Assembly (NCBI RefSeq): GCF_020860705.1
Contig: NZ_JAJBTT010000007.1
Coordinates: forward strand, 1 to 57,487
Direction of reading: 5' to 3'
Origin: Akkermansia sp.
Lineage (GTDB): Bacteria > Verrucomicrobiota > Verrucomicrobiia > Verrucomicrobiales > Akkermansiaceae
Length of the DNA stretch: 57,487 nt
Positions 43,073 to 52,364 of this stretch are shown here, in pieces. A model generated the notes under the pieces. It was not told where the DNA came from. It worked only from the letters and a program-made list of their open reading frames with translations, and did no database searches. The position numbers and the translations under genes are program-made. Positions within the stretch are counted from its first letter, which is position 1. Every line of letters begins with the position of its first letter.

Positions 43073-45280
43073 TTAGTATAGATCTTCACTATCATGGGAC
43101 TGGTTGGCCGCCAGTTCCTTGGCCTTCCCGGAACGTTCAACCTTCTTCATGGAAGAAGCATCCACGTTCTCACCAGAGGAAGTACCATCCGCGGAATAAT
43201 AGGAATAATAGGTTGTGTAATACTGATACTGATGATCGGACGTAATGTCCACATTATTCATCACTACGCCGGCCAGATTGCCTCCCACGGACTCAATCAC
43301 CTGCTTCTGCCTCAGCAGGGCTTTCAGCGGGAGTTTGCGCGGCTGCACCACCATGAGCGTCATGTCCACCTCGCTTACGATGACGGCAGAGTCACTGACG
43401 CCGAGGATGGGAGGGGAGTCCACCAGAACGATGTCAAAGCGCTGTTTCACTTCCTGGAGCAGTTCATTGAACTTGCGGGAATTCAAGGCGCCCGACGGGT
43501 CAAAGGGAGAGGGTCCCGCAGGCATCACATACAGGTTTTCAATGGGCGTCTGGAATATTACTTCCTCCAGCGGGTAGTCTTCCAGCAGGTAGGAGGTCAG
43601 ACCCACTTCATTATCCAGTTCATAATAACGATGCAGCTTTGAGCGGCGCAGGTCCGCGTCAATCATCAGAGTGGCATAGCCGCCCTGGGCGCAGATGTAA
43701 GCCAGATTGCACAGAGTGGTGGTCTTTCCTTCCCCGGCACTCCCGGAAACAAACGTCAGGGAAATTTCCTCCAGCCCCTTCTTGTTGAATTCTATGTTCG
43801 TTCGCAAAATCCGGTAAGCTTCCGCATCCGGACCCAGCACATCGGAAGAATGGAGAATGGGAACATTCTTGGGGATAATGCCCAGCACCGGAACCTGAAG
43901 GGCCCGTTCCACATCTTCCATCGTCTTCACGGAGGTATCCATGAATTCCAGAAGAAGGGCCAATCCAATGCCCAGCAGCAGTCCGGCGCCCGCGCCCACC
44001 GCCAGATTAATGGTCACATTCGGCTTGTAGGGAGCAGCCGGGTACGATGGCAGCTGGTACATTTCAATCGCTTCACGAGGAACGCGCAAACGGGCAATTT
44101 CATCCTTGTACCGGGAGTCCAGCTCCTTGAGCTGGTCCAGCGCGGCGTCATAATCACGGCTGGCCTGCTCATACATGGGCACCTTCAAGACATGATTCTG
44201 AAGAATTTTTTCCTTTTGCGCCACGGTCTCCTCCCAATGCTTCCGGCTTGCGGAAACCATTTCCAGCTTGCTTTTCAACGAGGAGCGCAGCCCAATCAAT
44301 TCCTTGTTCAGCTTATCCCCCAGAATCTTTTCCGTTTCCAGCAGAGCCTTCATCTTGGGGTGCTTGGCCCCAATGTTCTGAGCTTTCAGGTTTTCCTTCT
44401 CCTTAAGCTTGTCGGAAAATTCAGCATAGGTTTCACGAAGGGATCTGGCCCCGACGGATTCCGCATTCAATAGGTCGGAACTAATGACGTAATCCAGCAG
44501 CTTGTCATCAGGGAGACGCTGAAGTTCCTGCACATAGGAAGCCAGTTCCTTTTCATCTTTTTCCAGATCCATGGCCTTGGCCTTGGCATTACGGAAATCT
44601 TCCTCCTCCATGCCGGCCGTCAAGGTACTCCGGTTTTCGCCGTTCCTCCAGGTCGTAGGCAGATAGGAGCTCTCTGCAATCAGCTTCCTGAGAGCCATCA
44701 TCTTTTCATTGACGGTGTCTTCCTGTTCCCGGAGCACGTCCTTCAAACTTTTAATAGCGGTTTCCACCAAACGGTTTTCACGCATTTCACGGTCCTGCTT
44801 GTATGCTTCGGGAACCGTTTTAGCGATATTCTGCACCAGTTTGGGATCAGGACCGGAGACAATAATATCCACCAGGTCCGTTGCACGCACAGGGGCAACC
44901 TTGATCATGTCAACCAGGTTGGCCGCCGCCATCTCATCCGTCATGCCCCATTCCGCGGCAAGGTTCAATTTCTTGGACACTACCTTTAGCACTTCGGTCG
45001 AAGTGAGCACAGAATACTGCATGGGGATGTAGTTGTTCGTCGCATTGGAAGAGGCGACTACGTCCCCACCACGGCCAATGTCCATCACAGGCCTGGGCTG
45101 CTTAATCTGGAACTGGCTCGTCGCCCGGTAGGAAGGCGGCATCAGGAAAGTCACTACTACGGAAATGACCATAACCAGCAGGAAGACCAGAAAGACCTCC
45201 TTCCAGCGATTCTTTAAAACTTGCAAATAATCAATGTTGCGTACGATTCGATCACCGTTCTGCTGATCCTGGGCATTCAT
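43073..45280 (-). CDS. Polysaccharide co-polymerase and tyrosine autokinase, Wzc type
   Basis: Controls chain length and export of capsular or exopolysaccharide. The 735-residue protein has a Wzz-type N-terminus with a membrane helix (about 30-47), a long periplasmic coiled coil (about 150-400), a second helix (about 421-446), then a cytoplasmic BY-kinase: Walker A SGSAGEGKTTT (512-522), Walker A' LMIDADLRR (538-546) and Walker B IVLVDSPPILG (617-627). The C-terminus has the tyrosine cluster YQYYTTYYSYY (685-695) that is phosphorylated in such kinases, plus a terminal Tyr735. It is preceded 28 bases upstream by a strong hairpin terminator, so it is likely controlled by attenuation or a promoter of its own. 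Confidence 0.93.
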   Translation of the reverse strand: MNAQDQQNGDRIVRNIDYLQVLKNRWKEVFLVFLLVMVISVVVTFLMPPSYRATSQFQIKQPRPVMDIGRGGDVVASSNATNNYIPMQYSVLTSTEVLKVVSKKLNLAAEWGMTDEMAAANLVDMIKVAPVRATDLVDIIVSGPDPKLVQNIAKTVPEAYKQDREMRENRLVETAIKSLKDVLREQEDTVNEKMMALRKLIAESSYLPTTWRNGENRSTLTAGMEEEDFRNAKAKAMDLEKDEKELASYVQELQRLPDDKLLDYVISSDLLNAESVGARSLRETYAEFSDKLKEKENLKAQNIGAKHPKMKALLETEKILGDKLNKELIGLRSSLKSKLEMVSASRKHWEETVAQKEKILQNHVLKVPMYEQASRDYDAALDQLKELDSRYKDEIARLRVPREAIEMYQLPSYPAAPYKPNVTINLAVGAGAGLLLGIGLALLLEFMDTSVKTMEDVERALQVPVLGIIPKNVPILHSSDVLGPDAEAYRILRTNIEFNKKGLEEISLTFVSGSAGEGKTTTLCNLAYICAQGGYATLMIDADLRRSKLHRYYELDNEVGLTSYLLEDYPLEEVIFQTPIENLYVMPAGPSPFDPSGALNSRKFNELLQEVKQRFDIVLVDSPPILGVSDSAVIVSEVDMTLMVVQPRKLPLKALLRQKQVIESVGGNLAGVVMNNVDITSDHQYQYYTTYYSYYSADGTSSGENVDASSMKKVERSGKAKELAANQSHDSEDLY

Positions 45281-45301
45281 GAAAGATAGTGAGGTAGTAA
45301 G

Positions 45302-45346
45302 ATAAAAACTCCTCTAATTGTGAATGCAAATTCGCAATTAGAGGAG
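45302..45346 (-). terminator. Terminator/attenuator hairpin between the barrel gene and the autokinase
   Basis: Sixteen-base arms (45309-45324 with 45331-45346, one G-U pair), a six-base loop and five U on the minus strand. It lies 26 bases after the barrel gene stop and 28 before the autokinase start. Confidence 0.87.
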
Positions 45347-45372
45347 TAAAAGCATTAATGGTCAGTCAAGAC

Positions 45373-46587
45373 TTAGAAGCTGTAATTCATTCCGAAAGAA
45401 AACACGTTGCGGTTGTAGGAGGGCATCGGGTAGTTATAGCCGCTGTAGGAACCGTTAGTGTAGGAATACTGGGCCGTCAGGGCCAGAGCGTTGGTCAGCA
45501 TCATTTTGACACCAGCCGTAGCGTTGAATGTCAGCGTCGTCGTATCACTGTTGGCACTAGAACTTGAATGAGTGTAATCGCTGGAAATCAGGTTCAGACC
45601 GCAGTTCAGGCTGACGCGGTGCGTCACCTTCAACGTGCTGTTCACGCCCAGGCGCCACGTTTCATTGGAATAATAGCTGGAGCCGTTATTGGGAACGTAC
45701 GTATTCGTCGCTTCGTTGGAATAACGGACGAACATGCCTATCATGAAGCGATCGCTCAAGCGGTGGTTCAAGCCGAACTCAGCGGAAGGATACGTCTTGG
45801 TGCCGTAGGTCTCCACATATTTGAACTGGGGGCCTACGCGCAACGTAGCGGATGTATTTTCAGCCACTGCATATTCAGCGCCAGCCATCACGAAGTTGGA
45901 AAATTCGTTGTTGCCGTACTCGCGGTCACAGTAGGAACCATTCCAACCCAGGGAAACAGCCAAACGTTCCGTCCACTTGTAACGGTTGGTGAATTCCATG
46001 CCCACGTAATCACGGTTGTCAGTCTTGGCGGAATCCTCCTGATAATCAATCATGGAGTAATTGGCGCCAACCGTGGTGGAATAGCGGGAGGTCCACGCCT
46101 TGCTCACGGAACTGGAAGCGTACACGTAAATGTAGTCGCCATCCCGGCGGGAGTTGGCAATACCGTTGGAATAGTTGGGTTCCGGCTGCCACGCAAAGGA
46201 CACACTGCCGTTATAGCGCAGGGTCTGGTCAAAGCTGTGGGAAAGGTTGGCCGACAGCGTGGAGTTGGAAAGGGATTCATTCGTGTCTCCTTCAAGATCC
46301 TTCAGGTAAAAGATGCCACCAAGCTTGGCGGAGAAGGAATACTGAGTCACGGAATCGTAATTGGCCAGAGAGGCGCCGATGTCCGTGCTGATGAATGCCG
46401 CTTCCTGCTGGTTGTAATTGGAGGCGTTAACGTTATCGTCATAACCGCCAGCCAGGTTGAACGTCCACTTCAGGGGAAGGGATTCTTCCAGACCCACCGG
46501 TCCAGCCAATGTATACAGGGATTGCCCGTTGGCATGGAAGGCAAGCATGCCGGCCGCCATCAGAGAGAGATAAAAAAGACTCTTCAT
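45373..46587 (-). CDS. Outer-membrane beta-barrel protein of the polysaccharide module
   Basis: A 404-residue outer-membrane protein with signal peptide MKSLFYLSLMAAGMLAFHANG and about 18-20 amphipathic strands rich in Tyr, Ser, Asn and Gly (FNLAGGYDDNVNASNY, YIYVYASSSVSKAWTSRYST, VGMEFTNRYKWTERLAVSLGWNGSY), ending NVFSFGMNYSF with the terminal Phe used in barrel assembly. It resembles the uncharacterised barrels that accompany Wzc-type kinases in exopolysaccharide loci (EpsL/PEP-CTERM-associated group), so a polysaccharide exit pore is plausible. It begins 21 bases after the preceding gene stop and ends just before the attenuator. Not a TonB receptor: no plug domain. Confidence 0.82.
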   Translation of the reverse strand: MKSLFYLSLMAAGMLAFHANGQSLYTLAGPVGLEESLPLKWTFNLAGGYDDNVNASNYNQQEAAFISTDIGASLANYDSVTQYSFSAKLGGIFYLKDLEGDTNESLSNSTLSANLSHSFDQTLRYNGSVSFAWQPEPNYSNGIANSRRDGDYIYVYASSSVSKAWTSRYSTTVGANYSMIDYQEDSAKTDNRDYVGMEFTNRYKWTERLAVSLGWNGSYCDREYGNNEFSNFVMAGAEYAVAENTSATLRVGPQFKYVETYGTKTYPSAEFGLNHRLSDRFMIGMFVRYSNEATNTYVPNNGSSYYSNETWRLGVNSTLKVTHRVSLNCGLNLISSDYTHSSSSANSDTTTLTFNATAGVKMMLTNALALTAQYSYTNGSYSGYNYPMPSYNRNVFSFGMNYSF

Positions 46588-46608
46588 ACAATTGATAAAT
46601 GGATCGGG

Positions 46609-47286
46609 TTAATTTCCAGCAGGATCGGAGACGGGAGAGGGACTCGTAGGAGTGCCGCCTACCGACATGCCTCCGGGCAGCACCAAGGCACCCCCTGAAG
46701 TTTCTTCACCAGGCTTCACCAGAGTCTGCGTCGGCTGAGCGGTTACTCCCTGCAGAGGATTATCAGGCGTCTGGGCCGCCACGCTCACCGCAATAGCGGG
46801 AACAGTGTTGGCGACAATGGAGTTGCCAAGAGCCTTCGTGACCGCTTCACAAATGGGAGAAACGGACGCGTACGGATTGGGCTGAACGGCGACAGTGGAG
46901 GCCACCACGTTGCGGACACGAGCTTCCGTCACATGGGTTCCGTAGCTGCGTACAGCAGCGGATGCAATGGCGGGAGCATTGCCCGGGAAAGCGCCTGCGG
47001 CCATAGATACCATAGAGCCCATCACCGGATCAGACACGCCAGCCTTGGCGGCGGCATTCAGAATGCTGGTCACAGCCTTCATATCCAGGGAACCGGACTT
47101 CAGCCCGGCCTGAACAGCACCCGCCATTTTGTTTATAAAAGCCTGTTCAGAAGTAGAGGCTTTAACCTTATTAACAGCCGGAACGGCTGCCGGAGAAGCA
47201 GTTTGCTGAGCCACACAGGGAAGGGTGCCCGCAAACGCAAGTGCCAGCGCACTGAGCGCCGTCTTTGTCATGAACCTGGCTTTCAT
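46609..47286 (-). CDS. Alanine-rich secreted protein of unknown function
   Basis: A 225-residue protein of unrecognised family. The N-terminus MKARFMTKTALSALALAFAGTLPCVAQQ is a signal peptide (a start at 47271 is also possible). The mature part is Ala-, Val- and Ser-rich with predicted helices (about 45-150) and a Pro/Gly/Ser-rich C-terminal tail (GGALVLPGGMSVGGTPTSPSP). It is first of the run that leads to the barrel protein and, past the attenuator, to the autokinase. It lies only 38 bases downstream of the tRNA-Gly gene on the same strand without a visible terminator between, so it may share that promoter. Confidence 0.78.
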   Translation of the reverse strand: MKARFMTKTALSALALAFAGTLPCVAQQTASPAAVPAVNKVKASTSEQAFINKMAGAVQAGLKSGSLDMKAVTSILNAAAKAGVSDPVMGSMVSMAAGAFPGNAPAIASAAVRSYGTHVTEARVRNVVASTVAVQPNPYASVSPICEAVTKALGNSIVANTVPAIAVSVAAQTPDNPLQGVTAQPTQTLVKPGEETSGGALVLPGGMSVGGTPTSPSPVSDPAGN

Positions 47287-47323
47287 AAAGGAACTATCTA
47301 GCAGGTGAATTTTTTAATAAAAG

Positions 47324-47397
47324 TGGAGCGGGTAACGGGAATCGAACCCGTATGATCAGCTTGGAAGGCTGGAGCTTTACCATTAAGCTATACCCGC
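47324..47397 (-). tRNA. tRNA-Gly(TCC)
   Basis: Acceptor GCGGGTA pairs with TACCCGC, D-arm TAGCTTAATGGTAAAGC, anticodon loop CTTCCAA with anticodon TCC, T-loop GGTTCGATTCC; CCA is encoded. The anticodon stem has one mismatch at its outer pair. Confidence 0.94.
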
Positions 47398-47408
47398 ACA
47401 ACGGAGGC

Positions 47409-47437
47409 ATTATGTTCACGCCTTGCGGAGAAGACAA
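47409..47437 (-). promoter_or_regulatory. Promoter of tRNA-Gly(TCC)
   Basis: Minus-strand TTGTCT (47437-47432) and CATAAT (47414-47409), spacer exactly 17 bases, place the transcription start about five bases before the tRNA. Confidence 0.62.
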
Positions 47438-47495
47438 GTTTTTTTTTATTACTCCATCAAAATAGCAAAAAAGAAGACACGATTTCTCTGTGGTC

Positions 47496-47524
47496 TTGAC
47501 ATCCCGGAGTTCTGCCGCTAAATA
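47496..47524 (+). promoter_or_regulatory. Promoter of tRNA-Gly(CCC)
   Basis: Perfect TTGACA (47496-47501), 17-base spacer, and TAAATA (47519-47524), with the expected start about ten bases before the tRNA. Confidence 0.78.
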
Positions 47525-47540
47525 AAACCCCGCATTTCAT

Positions 47541-47614
47541 GCGGGCGTCGTTCAATGGTAGGACGCGAGCTTCCCAAGCTTGAGACGTGGGTTCGATTCC
47601 CATCGCCCGTACCA
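47541..47614 (+). tRNA. tRNA-Gly(CCC)
   Basis: Acceptor GCGGGCG pairs with CGCCCGT (G-U first pair), D-arm TCGTTCAATGGTAGGACG, anticodon loop TTCCCAA with anticodon CCC, T-loop GGTTCGATTCC; CCA is encoded. It is divergent from tRNA-Gly(TCC) across 143 bases. Confidence 0.94.
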
Positions 47615-47625
47615 AACTTTTCATA

Positions 47626-47664
47626 CCGCAAGCAGTTGTTTTCAGCGCTTGCGGTTTTTATTTA
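47626..47664 (+). terminator. Rho-independent terminator of tRNA-Gly(CCC)
   Basis: CCGCAAGC (47626-47633) and GCTTGCGG (47647-47654) form the stem, followed by TTTTTATTTA. Confidence 0.92.
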
Positions 47665-47765
47665 CCCTTCAGACATCCTTGTATTCGGAAGTCTTTGCTT
47701 TCCGGAAAAACTCCTTTACCAGATGTTGCTCCCCGGCTATTCCGGAAGAAAAACCATCGCTTCCT

Positions 47766-47795
47766 CCGTACCGGAAGCTTTTGCCTCCGGTACGG
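47766..47795 (-). terminator. Hairpin downstream of the phosphate transporter
   Basis: CCGTACCGGA (47766-47775) and TCCGGTACGG (47786-47795), with further pairing inside giving a four-base loop, 18 bases after the transporter stop. No clear U-tract. Confidence 0.6.
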
Positions 47796-47813
47796 TCATG
47801 AACATGCAAGTGG

Positions 47814-50045
47814 TTACCAGCCAAGAACAAATTTTCTCTGTACCTTCGCCAGCAGCAGAACCTTGCGGATCATCGTCCGTGTTTCATTGAGAAGGTTGAG
47901 GTAGAGAAGCGCTCTCCTCATGTCGGAATCGTCTTCCGCACGCAGAATGATCTGCTGCTTGATAGCCTCCGCAAATTCCTCGTCCAGCGCGTCCATTCCG
48001 GCCAGGCATTCATCCAGCCCGGTATAATCATTGCTGTCCATCATTTCCCGGAAACGGGGATACAGGGAGGAAACGCGGTTGTTCATTCCCCTCAGGTGCT
48101 CTATCCTGTCCATTTCCAGGCCTTCGTGGTTGTTGTCGATGTAGGCATGGCTGGCCGTCGTGATATTGGAGAGGGATTCAAAGACGGAGATGGCGTATTC
48201 TACCATCTGCACATAGCGTTTTCCGCGGTCCGCCTCCTCATCCGGGAGTTCCCGGACGACGGGCATGACTTCCATCGCCATCCGGTCGCTCAGGGATCGG
48301 CGGATGCCGCGCGCTTCCTTCCGGAGTTTTTTCAGCCGCTTCCGGTCCTCTACATTCAGGGCCTCCAGGTTCATTTCATAGATTTCCGCCATGCGTTTCA
48401 TGAGCTCAATGATTTCTTCATTATAGCGAAGGGCGGCGGCCGGATCCCGGTAATTGGTGCTCTGCGCCAACGCTGCAGCCTGGGTCCTCTTCCGATGAAG
48501 CCTGGAACTCTTCAGCAGCAGGAAGGCAGCCAGGACACACATGGCGGCGATGCCGAACAGCCCGCCGTAAACGATGCACGCCGCTACGATGCAGCACATG
48601 GTGAATGCGGCAAAAGCGGTAAAGAACCATCCGGAGATTACCGTAATCACCCCCGTGATACGGTACACGGCGCTATCCCTGCCCCATGCCTTGTCCGCCA
48701 GGGAGGAGCCCATCGCCACCATGAACGTTACATACGTGGTGGAAAGAGGGAGCCGCAGAGAGGTGGCGAGGGAGATCAGCAGGGCGGCCACCGTCAAATT
48801 GACAGAAGCGCGGATCAGGTCAAAGGAGGCCCCGTTATCCGGTCCTTCCGGCACGGGCCGGAAGCGCTTTTCAATGAATCTTTCCACACAGGCGGGCATG
48901 ATTTTTTCCACCACACGGGAGGCGTTCAGGGCATAACGCACGGCCATGCGGGCCGGAGGAACGGAGCCGAACCGCTCCACCCCCCCACCCTGCCGCGCCA
49001 GGTTCACCTCCGTATCAGTCACAGTCCGCGCCTTTTTGGAGAACATGAGGGCCAGCACCATGATGACGCCCGCTCCCAGCAGATAGCGCCAGTCCGCAGT
49101 AACGGGAGCCATCAGGCCACCCATGGTGAGGGTGGAAAGATCCGCTCCCTGCGCCGCGGCAGCGGACGCTATTTCCATGGAGGACTGCCCCGCCATGAAG
49201 ACGCCGATGAAGTTGACCAGGTCGTTCCCGGCAAACGAGAGGGCCAGCGCCATGGTGCCCGCCAGAACGGATATTTTCAGGATGTTGACTTTGCAGACGT
49301 TTTGGAGCACGGCCATCAGAATGGTCCAGAACACCAGGCTGTAGCCGACGTACAGCCAGATATGGGCGTCCAGGTGCCGGATCATGTCCTTGGTGACCAG
49401 CGTGCTGCCTTTCAGCCCCTTGAAGACGGCAAAGTAGGTGATGGCCGTCAGGGCTATGCCGCACCAGGCGGCCCCCAGGTATTGGAAAGATTTCTTGTAG
49501 TTGAAGGAGAAGATAAGGCGGGAAATCCACATGACCACCATCCCGCAGATAAAGGCGACGAAGACGGAGGAAAAGATGCCGGAGATGATCGCCAGCGCCT
49601 TGGAGGAGTTGATGTAGCTGGACAAGTCCTGCGCCACTCCCGGCTCTCCGGACCAGATCTTGAATAAGGCGACAGCCACCGCGCCTCCCAGCAGTTCAAA
49701 GACAATGGAGACCGTGGTGGATGTGGGAAGGCCGAAGGTGTTGAAGACGTCCAGCAAAATCACATCCGTCAGCATGACAGCCAGGAATATCAGCATGATG
49801 TCATGAAAGGAGAACTGGGCCGGCATGAAAACGCCGCTCCTGGCGATTTCCATCATGCCGCTGGAGAACAGGGAACCAATGATGATGCCCAGAGCCGCCA
49901 CCAGCACAATCGTCCTGCGCGGTGCGGCCTTGGAACCAACCGCCGAGTTCAGGAAATTGGCGGCGTCATTGGAGACCCCTACAACGAGGTCAAAGCAGGA
50001 GAGTACCAGAATCAGTCCTATGATGAAGTAATAGATAGGGTCCAT
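47814..50045 (-). CDS. Inorganic phosphate transporter, Pit family, with PhoU-like C-terminus
   Basis: Secondary, proton- or sodium-coupled phosphate importer. The 743-residue protein has the duplicated Pit signatures: GVSNDAANFLNSAVGSK near residue 24, TFGLPTSTTVSIVFELLGGAVA near 105, FAGNDLVNFIGVFMAG in the middle, and RLPLSTTYVTFMVAMGSSLADKAWG near residue 430. About 11 membrane helices end near residue 515. The last 230 residues form a soluble helical region (MAEIYEMNLEALN, VQMVEYAISVFESLSNITTASHAYIDNNHEGL) that resembles PhoU-like dimers and may sense phosphate or regulate the gate; it is often a separate gene in other bacteria. It stands alone between a tRNA and groEL. Confidence 0.92.
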   Translation of the reverse strand: MDPIYYFIIGLILVLSCFDLVVGVSNDAANFLNSAVGSKAAPRRTIVLVAALGIIIGSLFSSGMMEIARSGVFMPAQFSFHDIMLIFLAVMLTDVILLDVFNTFGLPTSTTVSIVFELLGGAVAVALFKIWSGEPGVAQDLSSYINSSKALAIISGIFSSVFVAFICGMVVMWISRLIFSFNYKKSFQYLGAAWCGIALTAITYFAVFKGLKGSTLVTKDMIRHLDAHIWLYVGYSLVFWTILMAVLQNVCKVNILKISVLAGTMALALSFAGNDLVNFIGVFMAGQSSMEIASAAAAQGADLSTLTMGGLMAPVTADWRYLLGAGVIMVLALMFSKKARTVTDTEVNLARQGGGVERFGSVPPARMAVRYALNASRVVEKIMPACVERFIEKRFRPVPEGPDNGASFDLIRASVNLTVAALLISLATSLRLPLSTTYVTFMVAMGSSLADKAWGRDSAVYRITGVITVISGWFFTAFAAFTMCCIVAACIVYGGLFGIAAMCVLAAFLLLKSSRLHRKRTQAAALAQSTNYRDPAAALRYNEEIIELMKRMAEIYEMNLEALNVEDRKRLKKLRKEARGIRRSLSDRMAMEVMPVVRELPDEEADRGKRYVQMVEYAISVFESLSNITTASHAYIDNNHEGLEMDRIEHLRGMNNRVSSLYPRFREMMDSNDYTGLDECLAGMDALDEEFAEAIKQQIILRAEDDSDMRRALLYLNLLNETRTMIRKVLLLAKVQRKFVLGW

Positions 50046-50220
50046 ATGCGTAATAAACGGCCCTCTATTACAGGAGGCCGCTTCCGCACGCCCGTTTTAA
50101 AACGTGAACATTCCGTCACATTGGCAGTAGGGTACCCTGATGATACCCCCCGACTCTGCTGCCCATCCAGCCCTTTATCTTTCTCGAGAAGCCTGATTGT
50201 TGCGCAGTTTCCCTCCACGC

Positions 50221-50251
50221 AAAAAGGCTCCCCGGTTTTCCGGGGAGCCTT
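50221..50251 (-). terminator. Rho-independent terminator of groEL
   Basis: AGGCTCCCCGG (50225-50235) and CCGGGGAGCCT (50240-50250), four-base loop, then five U on the minus strand, 38 bases after the groEL stop. Confidence 0.94.
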
Positions 50252-50288
50252 GAAGTCGATTGCTGTGTCTCGCAGAAACGGACGGGGC

Positions 50289-51950
<1,662 letters not shown>

Positions 51951-51986
51951 TTATTTAAAGATGATGTTGAATGAGTGTGGTGTGAT

Positions 51987-52277
51987 TTAGCCAATGATGG
52001 CCAGAATATCGTTTTCAGACAGGATGAGGTAGTCTTCTCCGTCCAGCTTGATTTCCGTGCCGCCGTACTTGGAAATAAGAACGTGGTCGCCCGGCTTCAC
52101 GGTAAATTCAATCAAGGCGCCCTTGTCATCGCGGCCGCCGGTGCCTACGGAGATCACTTCGGCTTCCTGGGGTTTTTCCTTGGCGGTATCCGGCAGGAAC
52201 AGGCCGCCGGCCGTCTTGGTTTCAGCTTCAATGCGCTTGACCAGCACACGTTGTCCTAGGGGTTTGATGTTTGCCAT
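51987..52277 (-). CDS. groS: Co-chaperonin GroES
   Basis: Heptameric lid of the GroEL chamber. The 96-residue sequence is full length: [42 protein letters not shown], the mobile loop residues GGLFLPDTA, and [36 protein letters not shown]. It starts 87 bases after the dnaK stop, with a 14-pair hairpin in between, and is followed by groEL. No CIRCE sequence lies upstream. Confidence 0.98.
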   Translation of the reverse strand: MANIKPLGQRVLVKRIEAETKTAGGLFLPDTAKEKPQEAEVISVGTGGRDDKGALIEFTVKPGDHVLISKYGGTEIKLDGEDYLILSENDILAIIG

Positions 52278-52325
52278 AGTATATTGTGTTTGTGTTGTTG
52301 TAGATGAATATTTGGATGTAATGTT

Positions 52326-52357
52326 CCGAAGGAGGGGAATGACTTCCCCTCCTTCGG
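52326..52357 (-). terminator. Stem-loop between dnaK and groES
   Basis: Fourteen perfect pairs (52326-52339 with 52344-52357) and a four-base loop, eight bases after the dnaK stop. No U-tract follows, so it may be a partial terminator or a processing and stability hairpin setting different dnaK and groESL levels. Confidence 0.6.
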
Positions 52358-52364
52358 GAAGGGG

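Noticed and set aside
52278..52325. Possible CIRCE/HrcA site upstream of groES
   Set aside because: No TTAGCACTC-N9-GAGTGCTAA or close variant could be found here or before dnaK.
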